Origin: Pararge aegeria
Taxonomy: Eukaryota; Arthropoda; Insecta; Lepidoptera; Nymphalidae
Reading direction: 5' to 3'
NCBI RefSeq assembly: GCF_905163445.1
Contig: NC_053197.1
Coordinates: 10,230,001-10,294,000, forward strand
Length of the DNA: 64,000 bases
Made by a program: the position numbers and the translations under genes
Notes under the pieces: model-generated
The model's input: only the letters and a program-made list of their open reading frames with translations
Databases searched by the model: none
What the model was told of the DNA's origin: nothing
Shown here: one piece after another, positions 34,765-46,559 of the stretch
Layout of the letters: each line of letters opens with the position of its first letter
Position numbering within the stretch: position 1 is the first letter of the stretch

Positions 34765-34796
34765 AAATGTATGCCGTACGTATGTAGATGTATCCT

Positions 34797-35085
34797 TTTT
34801 GCCGTGTGGTGACGGATCAGATCAGAATAGGGTTTGACCCAGCCCTCTTCTCCCGGGTATCGTATTAAGATGACTAACTATAACGGAGAATATAACGGAG
34901 AACGGGCAGCAGTTACACTTGTCACCACCTCTCCTCTTCTCTCGTACTAGACCACGGTAAAAAGGCAGCAGTGTTCTCTGCCACCCATCTTCTACTCATT
35001 TCTGCGTTCACCATTAGTTATCTGATAAAAGATGAACAGTTTTTAGTCCAACAGTTGACTGATAAAGGCTACTGATGGTGATGCG
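34797..35085 (+). mobile_element. SINE, family H
   Basis: It opens with 'gccgtgtggtgacggatcag' as at 42305, includes ggagaacgggcagcag, and ends 'tttttagtccaacagttgac' and 'ggctactgatggtgatg'. The copy carries an internal duplication (ataacggagaatataacgga). Confidence 0.7.
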
Positions 35086-35116
35086 TCATTTTTATTAAAT
35101 TTACATCCTATACAAA

Positions 35117-35391
35117 CGGAGATAGCCAAGTGATCAGGACTTCGACCCTCTCTGATTAGACCGAATTCAATCACTGGCGCGCACCTCTAACTTTTTAAAG
35201 TTAAATATGACTTACTTTAACGGTGAAGGAAAATATCCGGAGGAAATCTTAGTTTTCCATAACAATTTGAAAGGCGGGTGGGTCTACCACTCCGCACATG
35301 ACAGCGTACTGGAGTATGGCCTGGACCCTTCTCATTTTGAGAGCAAACCCGCGTCCTGTAGTGGGCCGGTAACGGGTTCAATGATGAGGAA
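35117..35391 (+). mobile_element. SINE, family D
   Basis: 'gcgcgcacctctaacttttt', 'gacttactttaacggtgaag', 'cccttctcattttgagagca' and 'ctgtagtgggccggtaacgg' follow the order of 60552-60856. The tRNA-like head is degenerate. The 79-codon frame 35207-35446 is incidental. Confidence 0.8.
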
Positions 35392-37773
35392 ACAAAAGCA
35401 CCCTAGAAACGTTCCCAGTAACATTGTCTCTGTTGCCTATGCATAACATCATAGTTAAACCGATCTTGGCACTGACCTAGATAGAGATATTTTTCATTCT
35501 GTAGCGCCACGCGCCACGATAGTTACGAGTATGTCTACTCTGTATCTCTAAACATAAAGTACGACCAACTTATAGAGATAATTATCTCGTGTTTTCATGC
35601 TATCCCTGCCGAAGACGAATTAAAAAAAAACCAAAATTACAAAGTCACGAGTAACATACATAGTAGTAAAAAAAGACCTGACATCCAATTTCTCGCAGAG
35701 CATTTTTATTAGACACTCTAAAAGATGCTCGCCATTTATACAAAAAAAACCTGAAGCAGGCAATACGACGTACAAACTTTAGTTCATATTTTTCTTTTGC
35801 CTTCAGGTCCCCGTCAGCCGTGTCCACAGGAGTGGTTATATGAAAACCCAACTAATTGGACTCCAGCGGTACTAGATGTAGCCACTACCTACGCTCGACA
35901 GCTGCTTCAAGAGTCTCATCTGTATTCCAAAAAGATCTTGTTAGCGTACATATTTATTCCGCTTGAGATCCCCTCTTTTATAAAATCAAAGAGCTTTGAG
36001 TTTTGTATCCTATAAGTTTTGTAAGTATGCTCTCTTTTATATAATTTAAAAAAACTACGAGAATTTGCCCCTCGTTACCACGAATTGCTATTTTTGTCAG
36101 ATTTTTAGGGATGTTATACTAAGCCATGACTGAGTATTATTTGCATATTCTATGACGTAAGTTTCATAGTTATAACAATGTTATCTTTGCATCAGAAATA
36201 AAAATGAGATAGATAGACTGTATAAAGAGGTTAGGAACTTATCTTAGCTGAATAACGGTTACAGCAGATTCAAAGCGGTTTAAACTTAGACCTCCAAGTG
36301 TTACCAAACCATCAGTACCAGAACATGGTCTTGGACTGACAGCTAAAGTGTCATCAAAATTCGCTCAACCATCCATGTAGCAACTTGGGTAAATATTGCT
36401 TATAAAGCTTCTTAACTGCACCGTCCCTATAACATTAATAAAAACTTTTTATTATAGAGTGGATAATCGAATTCAACATTTAATATACCTAGATCGGATT
36501 ATTTATTGAGGTAATTGCACAGAGTGCTGTAATTCGTATTCAATGCACGCAAGTGATAATAAAATTATACATGCATTACAATCATTGAATATTATAATGT
36601 AAATAATACAAATAATTCACTTATTTAATCATGATATTATTATAATGATATGGGTTTAGCAGAGATTCGATAAAGGCAAACAAAATTAATTTCACTCGTG
36701 AACAAATATGTATGTTATTAATTATTTAACAATGACAAATAATGTGTCAGGGATTTGTGCTTCTGGGATTGGGAAGTTTGATTTCCGTGCGCAAGTAAAA
36801 ATACATGATATAGATAAAATAATAACTTGTGAAAAAATTACGAATACCCAAAAATATTATCAAACCTACTATACCGTGGTCAAATGCCCTGAAGAAGAAG
36901 AAGAAGAAACACGTATAACACGTATAACATAAAGGAAAAGAAACAGTAAGGAGTATACAGTACAATATAATGTAGACATGCAAAGGCGGCTTTATTCTGC
37001 AAGCAATCTCTTAAAGGCAACCTTTGTATGAGATTTTAACACAAAATTTAAAAGAAAGAATATAAAGAATCTACTTCAAATTCTATCACTCAAAGAGAGG
37101 TGTCTCTGTATAAGTAAATATTGTCCCTGAATGAATTAATCTACTCCAAAATTTTGATAAAGCAAATTTTATGTATTTGGTATATCTTTTTCCTACTCTT
37201 TCTTGTCGATAAGTATGGCTTACTAACTTTCATTGGTTTATCTGAGGGATTTAGGAGTTAGATTGATCGTTAAATATTTTATTTATTTACTTAGATTTAT
37301 TTTTATTTAAACCTAATGCTTTTTTGGAATAATTTATTTATTTTTACACACATAGGTCTATAATTTTGGAATGAATTTTATAAAACGAGTTAATTTAAAA
37401 TCTGTATAGATAATTAAATATAAATGTTTCAAAGCACGATCAAGTCACGATTCTCTTCATTACTAAATTGAACGGTTACGATAGGGATCTATTACTAATT
37501 AGGTATCACATTACTAATTAGAGAAATATCATAATCTACTGTTATTTTAGCAGCATGCATGAATACTAAATAATTATTACTGTTTGTATATAAATCTAGA
37601 TTATATTATATTATGGACATTCATGTTGTTCATTTCACAAGATCTTCAATCTCGGTTTCCAGAATCTCATATATATTTTAAATACTAGATGAGAAACTTA
37701 ACTTGCTTTACGAATCTAGCGATTTAAAAACAAAACCTGATTTCCAATGCGTAACTACTTTTACATTCATCAA
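35392..37773. other. Intergenic, nothing recognised
   Basis: Small frames at 35645-35851 (-), 35797-36015 (+) and 36708-36932 (+) lack motifs. The last ends in a (GAA)n microsatellite (36893-36907) and a short 'cacgtataa' duplication. Confidence 0.4.
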
Positions 37774-37870
37774 TAGCCGATAACTGTTCACTGCTGGACT
37801 ATGGGCCTCTTCCAAATATTGTTTGATGCCCATTTCCTGCAATATTTTTATTGCTTAGTTAGCTATTGTG
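37774..37870 (-). mobile_element. SINE family H tail fragment
   Basis: 'atcaatagccgataactgtt' and 'cactgctggactatgggcct' are the reverse of the H tail (agtccagcagtg, ggctattgatg). Confidence 0.55.
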
Positions 37871-38608
37871 TGTAGCTAACAAATTCTTTATTCTTTATTA
37901 ATCAACCGAGATTTAATATACATGCATCCAAAACACAATATTTCATCCGAGAGTCAAAACAATTAAAGGATACAGAGTTTACAAATAGTAAGAACTTAAA
38001 CACTTATGTATTGTACAACATGTGTGAGAGTATTGTCCTACAGAATTTTGCAACATTGTATAAAATAACTCTGACACCTAAAACATCGACCGCTGAATTC
38101 TATGCACGTCTGAATTTCATTCTTATCATATAAAAGCGTCAGTTCGGTACTAAAATTTTAAAGCGAAAAATGTTCGCAGCTTGAAAGTCGCAAGCACCTG
38201 AACAAACTACAGCAAGTGAACGATGGGAACGCATTGTTACCGAAAATATCGGACCATTGTGGCGGATTTGGGTCGACAGCGCTTTAAACACGTTATTATG
38301 AACGACGGAAGGAAGAAAAGAGCTGATATTTATAAAACTAGTAGTTTACCTCGAGCTAAGACCTCGCGTTGTAAGGGGTAGGTAGGTGCCTTTACCATTA
38401 AAATGTATCGTCGTTTTTAACTTATGCGACTTTTATTTTTGTTGCGAATTAAAACTGAAATAACACAAAAGTTACCACTTTTGTCATAAGACTGGTTATG
38501 GGAGAGACTTTCTCATAATCGAATTTATTATTCATACTTAATTTTGGGAAATTCATTAGTTTATTTTAAGAGTCGAGTGGTACTTCACACTGGATCAGTT
38601 TCCATCAT
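37871..38608. other. Intergenic, nothing recognised
   Basis: No frame or repeat of note. Confidence 0.45.
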
Positions 38609-38767
38609 TCAAAGTCAAAGACAAAGTCAAAAATATCTTTATTCAAGTAGGCCCATAGGTGGCACTTTTGATGCGTACATAAGAATTACACGGTAGTGAG
38701 ATGATGGCGATAACACATTCGTAAACTTAAAACTAAAGCTACGAGAGTTCCAAACGCGTCCGCGTCA
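38609..38767 (-). repeat. LINE-3'-end-like repeat, family B variant
   Basis: 'ttcaaagtcaaagacaaagt', 'ttattcaagtaggcccatag', 'ctacgagagttccaaacgcg': a subfamily with a TTTGAC rather than TTTGAA terminus, matching 17590-17704 in reverse. Confidence 0.7.
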
Positions 38768-39012
38768 TTCTTAAACAGTTTCATATAATTATGCACACTA
38801 TTTAAAGAGCCCATTATTAAGTGCTCAAAGGGTACCTACCTACCTTAATTTATGTATATATTTATGAAGTATGTTAAATTTTAATTATAAATACATTCAA
38901 TAAGATAATTGTTACTAATGTTAAATGATATTTCTTAATTTTGCTGTGATCATAAGCTATAGAATATTATCCGTTATAAACGCTATTATTATTTCTGTCA
39001 GTGAAATAAATA
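38768..39012. other. Intergenic, nothing recognised
   Basis: A+T-rich spacer. Confidence 0.4.
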
Positions 39013-39202
39013 GCCCCAAGTATTATTGTTTATAATGGTTGTATAAACACTGAATACTTGGGGCCAGACGAATGTAACTTAATGACTTGTGATTCGGGTT
39101 TTCAGTCCAGGGCTGGCTGTCCTGCTGAATTTCAGTAGAAACAATATTACGCGACCGAAAATACGCAATTTACAAGCTACAAAATTACGTTCATCTGGCC
39201 CC
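39013..39202. mobile_element. Nested inverted repeats (MITE-like)
   Basis: gccccaagtatt (39013) and aatacttggggc (to 39064) close a 22-bp imperfect stem. Immediately after, ggccagacgaatgtaa (39062-39077) is inverted with ttacgttcatctggcc near 39185-39200. Two stems sharing a border suggest nested foldbacks. Confidence 0.55.
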
Positions 39203-39600
39203 CAAGCTTAACCATATTTTAAGTTTGCTATTGCCACACAACTCCGAGATTACGAGGACAGACCTTGCACGATATTTATAGCGTGGAATAAAGATTGTTT
39301 ACTCTAGCAGATTGCTGGGTAAGACTTGAGGCGGTTTAAAAAATTACCCTGTATCTGTCACGGACAAATACAATCATCATACGTCCGCAAGGTTATTCAA
39401 AATAAATAAGATGCTGGCATTCGTTATAAGTTTTTATTTTTACTAGACAAACAAGTTACAATAACAACCGTTTTTACAAGTAGGCTACCAAGGTGATTTT
39501 ATTAATAGTTGAATTAGCAATTAAAATAAAGAAAGTCAAAGAAAGTTAAATAAATCTAATATTAACAACAATTGTTGATATAAAACAACTTCAATTGATC

Positions 39601-39643
39601 AAAACAGACACAGGAAAACATTCAGTTTTCCTGTGTCTGTTTT
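39601..39643. repeat. Perfect 19-bp hairpin, 5-nt loop
   Basis: aaaacagacacaggaaaac (39601-39619) and gttttcctgtgtctgtttt (39625-39643) are exact complements around attca. Confidence 0.85.
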
Positions 39644-39689
39644 AATAACAAAAAAAAAACAACTGAGGATGAGTTTAAAAAAAACTCTA

Positions 39690-39890
39690 CGGTAAAACAT
39701 CGCAGTGCACGCAGCCCTAACTTTCAAAGTATGTACGTTTTTAATTTAATTAATTAAATATCTTTTGATTTAACATTGAAGGAAAACATCGCGAGGAAAC
39801 CTGCCAGAGAGCTCTCTATGAAGTACTCAATGGCGTTTGAAGTCTACCAATTCGCACTAGGCCAGCGTGGTGTACTACGCAGTGGCGTGC
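39690..39890 (+). mobile_element. SINE, family D
   Basis: 'aaggaaaacatcgcgaggaa', 'caatggcgtttgaagtctac' and 'caattcgcactaggccagcg' identify the family. The 3' 'ccctgtagtgggcc' part is lost. Confidence 0.75.
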
Positions 39891-40082
39891 ACTTCATACA
39901 TTCACATAAGCACTGCCTACCCTTATTTATTTGTATATTACTCGTATAGGTGAAGAATTGGAAATAGGTCTTATGTAAGGAGTTCAAAAAATTCGGTCCT
40001 GGGTCGCACGGCTCCTAGCGACTCGTTTGATGTCATCTATCCAATTCGTAATTTAAATATACATATATATTTTAGTAGTTAT

Positions 40083-40360
40083 TGACAGACCAAGCAGATG
40101 CCCCAGCTGGTGGTGAGTGGGAAACTATTGCCTATATAAAGGGTAAAACTAAGCAGGCCATGCAAGGAATACATCTTGAAACCTACCGCCCTATATCCAT
40201 CAGGCAGGTGTTAAACTTCACGTGCCTGTACTTACAGCGACATCCACGCCCTTCAGACCGGGACGCATTGCAACAATGCCGCTTAGCAGAAATAATGGTA
40301 GTAGTATTTCCCCCGACGAGCTGTCACAAAAACCTTTACTACAACAAAAATATTTCAGCT
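40083..40360 (+). mobile_element. Repeat family C, copy 2
   Basis: The best-preserved C copy. It includes 'ccagctggtggtgagtggga', 'ccatgcaaggaatacatc', 'cacgcccttcagaccgggac', 'gcaacaatgccgcttagcag' and 'cccccgacgagctgtcacaa'. Frames of 96 and 60 codons (40082-40404) run through it and are not genes. Confidence 0.8.
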
Positions 40361-40376
40361 TGTTATTTTTAATTTC

Positions 40377-40756
40377 GACGGCCGATTGGCGCAGTGGGCA
40401 GTGACCCTGCTTTCTGAGTCTAAGGCTTTGGGTACGATTTCCACAACTGGAAAATTATTGAGTAGAATGTTTTTCAGTGTCTGGGCGTTTATATGTATAT
40501 AATAAGTATTTATATATATATCTATATATATAAAAGAAAGTTGAGTTAGTTACACCATTTATAACTCAAGAACGGCTGGACCAATTTTTAAGATATTTGA
40601 TTTTTTGGATTACTCTTAGACCGGAATAGGATAATAAGTATTAAAATATAACATTCATTAAATTAGTCATTTATAAAAATATTCATCAGTACCCATAACA
40701 CAAGCTACGCTTACTTTGGGACTAGATCGCGTTGATTGTATTATCATAGTATATTT
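40377..40756 (+). mobile_element. SINE, family A, copy 6, interrupted
   Basis: The A box TGGCGCAGTGGG is intact; the B box is altered (ggtacgatttc). The body is split at 'ataagtatttatatatat' and resumes at 'tttataaaaatattcatcag' near 40669. The insert is listed next. Confidence 0.85.
40521..40668 (+). mobile_element. Helitron-like fragment inside a SINE
   Basis: It begins TCTATATATATAAAAGAAAG and contains 'gttacaccatttataactca' and 'agaacggctggaccaatttt', which I recognise from lepidopteran Helitron-type repeats. No CTAGT-type 3' end is present, so it is truncated. Confidence 0.5.
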
Positions 40757-42304
40757 ATAATATAATTAAAAGCCGTCTACGCATCTGCATGTCTAAAGTC
40801 AGGGGAGTGTAATAAAACCCGGGCCGGCAAGGGCTCTCCAGCCCGAGGGCCGGTCATTTGGCCATCAAAGTACCGACGTATGAAATACACGAGGGCTTTC
40901 AATGTCCTATTTGAAATATAAAATCGCAAAATTGCCTCCCGTTTGAGTCAAAGGTGCTTCATTCTTTGATGTGGTCGAAACGTCAATTTCAATCGAGCAC
41001 AATAAAATTTGCTGTAAATGTTCATACCTACTTACTGTGTTCTGTTAAACCTGGTACAACGGCATTGATTCCCAGCTGCATCAATTTGGATTAAGGATTT
41101 CATGTGCTAATAAGGAAACATATGAAGTGGACCTAGTAAATAAAACAATTTAGATTTTTTATTAAATTTTGAACTTTTTAAAATTATTAACGTCGTCACG
41201 AAGTCCTTAGTTTTTTGACAATCTTTGTAATGTCCCCCCATTGCTGGAGGTCAGCAGTCTTCTATCCATAAGCTTGACATAAAGTAAAAAAACAAACTAC
41301 GATCCTTTTCTTTCTCTAAGAGCTCTTAAACTTACACATTTTACATTTTTGCCAAACATTTTTAGCCAACCTTTTGTTATGGTAAAGCTACTTTGTATCC
41401 ATTATAAAGCACTTTAAAACTGAAACTTTGAATGTTCCCGCATAAATTTTGTGGCAATAAAAAATGTGTATTAAAACCCACCTCTGATATTACGACCACA
41501 CGTGTTTGAACAAGTGCACACATTTTAGGATGTCATTATAAGCTTAATATATTTAAATTGCTTCTACCTATTATTCCATTATCAAAGAACAGAAAATCAG
41601 AATATGGGTCAGCCAATGAACTGGATATAGTATGTTTTAGCATAAAATTTACTTTAATTTGGAAATTATATTAGATAATTACTAATACTTTTGTGGTGCA
41701 TTCATTTTCGATGAAGTATAAAACTTAATATTTTTTTTCAAATATGCCCGGAAATATTCAAACTAGGTATGAACAGAACTTTAATCTGAACAAAATATAG
41801 ATACTCTCCGGAGAATTGTTAAAAAACATCCATGTCTTATACATAGTTTAATTTAAAATCAAAAATCGCAATAACAATAATGTTGAAAATCTCAAAAATC
41901 CATTTTTGTCTGCGACCTTTTTTATTTCTAGGATTGCTATATTGGTCAATGTCAAGATTGCGCATGATGTTTGTATCATCTTTGGTCGCTTTTCTGCAGT
42001 GTAAATGTCGAGTAACTTTGCCTGAACGAATCCGGACATCCAGTTTTAATACGATTGCTGAGACAACAACAATATATTAAACACTGTTGGTATTAAACAA
42101 AATTAGTTCTAGCAATTTAAAAAATTATATTGGTTTTCGCCAAATTTAAGAAAAGCAGCCAAGCTATTTTTTTATAATAACTAATATATAACACATTTTG
42201 CTAAAGAATATTATTTTTTTAATTGCATGTTTTTGAGAAAAGTTCTCAAAAATATGAACTTCGACGGAAATTAAGTAGTGTTAAATAATGTTTTATTAAT
42301 AAGT
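40757..42304. other. Intergenic, nothing recognised
   Basis: Opposed frames of 63 (-) and 66 (+) codons at 41848-42080 are mutual shadows. A slightly G+C-rich patch at 40800-40870 has no assigned role. Confidence 0.4.
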
Positions 42305-42925
42305 GCTGTATGGTGACGGCACATTGGAATACAGTTGTCACCTACCCGCGGGTTTCGTACGAGGCGACTCAGGGGGGTGTAACGGAGAACGAGCAGCAGC
42401 GTCCTGTACAAAAGCTCGTGCTACTAAATTAGAACCATCTACCACGATCACCAGCCCGTCTGCCCAGCGCGGTGATTATGAGCAAATCCTCCTATTGAGT
42501 GAGGCCTTAAGGCTGCCAGTCCACCGGAACGGAGCGAGGCAGCGGAGCTGAGAAAAGGACTAATGCGGAGAGTAGTTGCGTACTGTGTATGTACACCGGA
42601 ACGGAGCGAGGCTGCGGAGCGAAATGACAAAGTTATACGGAACGGAGTTGCTGTGTTTTTCAATATGCGGAGCTAGGCAGAAAGCAACGATTTCCCCGCT
42701 GCGCTTCCCCGCACGTGATTCTCCGCCCTGTTTCTCCGCTCCGCTTACCGGTTTTATACAAATTTTTAAACAAGCTCGCAAGTCCCTGTCCACTTAAGAG
42801 GAGCGGAGATTTTGTGCAATCCTATTGGTTAATATTTCTCCGTTTCTCGGCTCCGCAGCCTCGCTCTGCTCCGGTGGACTGGCAGCCTTAGTCCAGCAGT
42901 GGGGTTTTAAAAGCTATTTATTGAA
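42305..42925 (+). mobile_element. SINE, family H, split by a TIR element
   Basis: The left part (42305-42509) has 'tggtgacggcacattggaat', 'gagaacgagcagcagcgtcc' and 'cagcgcggtgattatgagca'; the right part (42889-42925) has 'gtccagcagtggggttttaa'. Joining gaggcct|ta and gtccagcag recovers the family's uninterrupted 'gaggcctttagtccagcag' phrase. The interruption is the element at 42510-42888. Confidence 0.8.
42510..42888. mobile_element. 379-bp MITE with ~46-bp terminal inverted repeats
   Basis: Starting aggctgccagtccaccgga and ending with its reverse, the arms differ at only about four of 46 positions. They are flanked by TA (42508-42509 and 42889-42890); TTA is nearly as good a fit. TA suits Tc1/mariner-type integration, TTA suits PIF/Harbinger. 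It has no transposase. The interior holds a second copy of 'accggaacggagcgaggc' (42596-42613) and is much richer in G+C than its surroundings. Overlapping frames of 71-82 codons (42303-42797) are consequences of that composition. Confidence 0.85.
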
Positions 42926-44641
42926 GTAGTGTAAAAGTTTAAAATAAAACGTCATATTGAAAAAACTAACATAAACAGTAGGTACAGACTAAATCATTCA
43001 CTCAACCATTTTTATTTCATTCTGAAATCTGACACAGTACAACAAGTTTACTGTATTCCAACATGGTATGACTGTATTGAATAAAAACGTCGCTGAAAAA
43101 TTTCATTAGTCCATGACAATTCCGAAACAACGACCCCTTTACATATTGACTGAGATTGATTGTCAGTCGGTGTGTGCTAAACGAGTTGCTCGACAAAATA
43201 AGAGCCAACGTTCACAACCCCTGTCCTCATCCGTCACGGACACGAATCGCTTTACTCAGCTCTTTTTCGACAGTATTATGTTTAGGTAATGTCACAGGTC
43301 ATAATCTTGTTAGATGAGATATAACAAGTGTAATTTTATTTTATTTATTTATTTTAATTTGGTAACTATGACCCATCTACACTATTACATAACAGAATAA
43401 ATAAAAACTAAACTAAATCTAAAAAACTAACATGAAATATTAATATGTAATTTTCCAGTTAAACATTTAATAACATTGGGTCATTACTAAGAGTAGAAAA
43501 GCGACAGTGGTAGTGGCCAAAACTGACCGTTTTGAATATACTGTATGTATGATTTGGATGTAAACACCATGTTTCTCACCTCATGGCAGCTCAGTACGTC
43601 GGTATTTTTTATTTATTTTACCGTTTACGCCACTAAAAGTTAGCACTTCACTGTAATCTAACCTGTTCCAGAATATGGCGCGACGTCACACCCGAATGTT
43701 AATCGCGGAGCGTCTATTCGGCACGGTGCAACTTCTTCTCATCATTCTAGTGTCTTATGAGTAGAATAACTACATACACATTTAATCTACGCATATATAA
43801 TATGAAAAGAAAAGTTGTGTGGGAAACTTATAAGAATTTGTACGCGGAAAAAGTCAGGAGGCAACGCTAGTGTCAAAATATATAAGTGCTTAGTCTATGT
43901 AAAAAGGTGATGTTACCCGATCGCAATGATTATGAAGGAGAAAAAACACAAGCTTTAACACTTACAAAGTGTATCTAGATTACTTTTAAAGTAGGTAAGG
44001 ATCGTCAAAAGTTAATGAGGGTAATGAATTTGATGAAGAAAAAGGATAAGGTAACCTATTTCAATTTTTCAAAATTTACATTAGAAATTTAAAATTAGGT
44101 ACAAGAAATATCTTCATCTACATATTTCAGAACAAGTTTATTATAAGACTCTATAAAGACAATAGAGAGAATGTCTCGTGTCTGACAATAATTTCATCTA
44201 AAATTGAGACGCACTCACTCAAAACGGTATCATTAGATTCTTACTTATTTCTTAGATAACAAGCATTGTTGAAAGTCTCCTGAGCTTTCGACCCTTTTTC
44301 GCTTTGACAAGTCACCCGTGAAGATTGCTTGGATCTCGGCAACTGGCCCTTGAGTAGAAACAGACTTATCGTCAAGATAGGATTAATTGCGGAAATGCTA
44401 TAGATAAAAACAAAGATATAAGTACCTACCTCCCTTATACTATGCAATATATAAAATCAAGAAAGTTTTAGTTCTAAAATTAAAATCACTTGTTTCTATG
44501 AAATCGTTTATATTTTTATCTGTTTTGTTTCTAGGAATATCGCAGACGCATGCAGGATATATCAGCGTAACTTCTCCGTGGCAAATCTTCTTATATACAT
44601 TATTTATTGGATTTAGTTAAAAAATTGAGCTATCAGTAACA
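42926..44641. other. Intergenic, nothing recognised
   Basis: Around 43672-43730 a G+C-rich patch with 'ggcgcgacgtcacac' (CRE-like half site) stands out, with no ORF attached. The 63- and 68-codon minus frames (43017-43208, 44241-44447) are motif-free. Confidence 0.4.
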
Positions 44642-44720
44642 GTGCAAAAAGAGGCAATGCTGCCAGCATCTTGGGTACTATCTATAACTCGTTGCAGAGG
44701 TATCGAAGTTTTTTACCTCC
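44642..44720 (+). pseudogene. Retroelement C-terminal relic, same family as 56290
   Basis: 'gaggcaatgctgccagcatc' then 'ttgggtactatc' and 'gttgcagaggtatcgaag' parallel 57006-57070 base by base ('ggaaatgctgccagcatc', 'ctcgctgcggtggtttcgag'). A two-base insertion disrupts the QRGNAASILGT reading. Only the last two dozen codons survive. Confidence 0.7.
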
Positions 44721-45264
44721 TCCTATGAATTAAGTTTCTAAATATTTTCTCGGAAAATCTAAACAATGTAAATCTAACAATACAATACATTAACAAAGCA
44801 AACAATATCTTCAACAAAACGCAATCAATGTCGCCCAACCAAAACTTTGTCACAATAAAACGACGTGATGCGATATAGATAAGGGAATTTATAGCACTCT
44901 ATTATACAGCCTTAGAATGAATTCTGCGTTGTCACAATGAAGTTTCTAATTAATGAAAGGGGCCCTTGGTATTAAGATGCATAATTATGGCCGAGTTGAT
45001 AAGGCTGCTTCTGTGGTGAATACAGAGTTACCGACGAGTACATTTTCAAGTGGGGTAATTTAACTGCCGACCTGAATCAGGGTTATTATAACTTACAAAT
45101 TTTGTGTAATGTTGAGAACATTGCTCACAACTATGAATTACTCGCTACTAAGTCACAGGTGATGCAAATACACATATTCAAAGAAAGGTATGAGAAATTA
45201 TATTGATACTAACGTCGTATTGAGCCAGACGCTCGCTGGCTCTTGCTCTTTAGCAGTTCTAGTC
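44721..45264. other. Intergenic, nothing recognised
   Basis: Spacer between the relic and a SINE. Confidence 0.45.
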
Positions 45265-45500
45265 GACGGCCGATTGGCGCAGTGGGCAGCGACCCTGCTT
45301 TATGAGTGGTTTCGATTCCCACAACGGAAAATGACGGTGTGAATAAGTGTGATGTTTTTTCAGTGTCTGGGTGTTTATTTATATATAATAAGTATTTATG
45401 TACATTATTCATAAAATTATTCATCAGTCATCTTAGTACCCATAACACCTACTTTGGGGCTTGATGGCGATTTGTGTATTATATTAGTATATTTATTTAT
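45265..45500 (+). mobile_element. SINE, family A, copy 7
   Basis: The A box is intact. A deletion joins 'tttatgagtgg' to 'tttcgattcccacaac', removing about 18 bases before the B box. The tail is short. Confidence 0.9.
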
Positions 45501-46559
45501 CGATGTGCAGCGGCCTGCGATCACATTAATGCAATCATTTGACTTTCTGTCGTAAAGCCCGCTTAGAAAGCAAGAGCTCACGTCATGTAGCCGAGTTGAA
45601 GTAAAATTAACTCCAAAATTAAGTTTAGAAGAAAATATAAGTTGTAAAATGTACTGTGAATTTAAGCTTTCTTATCCGACTATAATTACATAAAAGCTGT
45701 TAAAAAACTTGAAATTTGCCAATATACACTAACTTCACCTCATTCATATATTAATAAGATGATATTATTTAAAATCTAAATTAATAGAAATTTATATTTC
45801 ACAATCCAATATTTAATAGCTCTTTTATAATTCCACTTAGTTGATTTTCCAATTCATACCAAACAGTCGGCTTTAAAGTGAAATGTTAAATGTTGATCAT
45901 TGCAATAAATTATTACAATTGAATACATTAACTATGTGACACTTATAATATTTCATAGGTTAAAATATTCTCGCAAATAGCAAAGCTTTTGTCACATTTT
46001 TTTTTAAAAGATGCAAATTTTGTTAAGGTGATCTACGGATCACGAGGTTTGAGATTGATTCCCGAGTCAAAGTTGTAAAAAAAAAATTATCGTTTTGAGG
46101 TGGCGGCCATCTTGGATTTGAAATTTATCATAGAAAGCAGTATTCTACTAGTCAAGCCGTTTCATTTGATACCCATATTGAAGGAGTTTTGAAAAAATAT
46201 GTAATCCGTCATTTTCAACGTTTTGTGCATGCCATGCCATTTTGGCCATCTAAAACTGATTTTCATCAATTTTACCTTTTAAACACACACACAGACACGG
46301 ACACGTCAAATTTATGCCAGCAAACCACATTGGAGAAGCGCGATGCAACTAAACTCTAGCCTCTACGACTCTTTTATTTAAATAAAGCCAAACATAACAA
46401 ACTAGATAAAACAGTCTTAAATTATCACAGTGTTCTGGAATGTAACCTAACAGCATTAAAATTATTGAAGCTGGAGACGTACATGTACCTAATCATAACA
46501 ATTATTGATCTCCTAAATTTGTTGGTATTTTTCTCATATTATATTGTAAATATGAATGC
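45501..46559. other. Intergenic; repeat scrap at 46028-46075
   Basis: 'ctacggatcacgaggtttga' and 'gattgattcccgagtcaaag' match the head of the SINE-like repeat at 60185, including a degraded B box. Confidence 0.45.

Noticed and set aside
35207..35446. 79-codon ATG frame with a plausible protein composition
   Set aside because: Internal to the family D SINE.
40082..40404. 96-codon frame MTDQADAPAGGEWETIAYIK...
   Set aside because: It is a reading of the family C repeat and continues into a SINE head; no coding signal is shared by other copies.
42303..42797. Several overlapping 71-82-codon frames
   Set aside because: All are inside the split SINE and the G+C-rich TIR element, where stop codons are rare on both strands.
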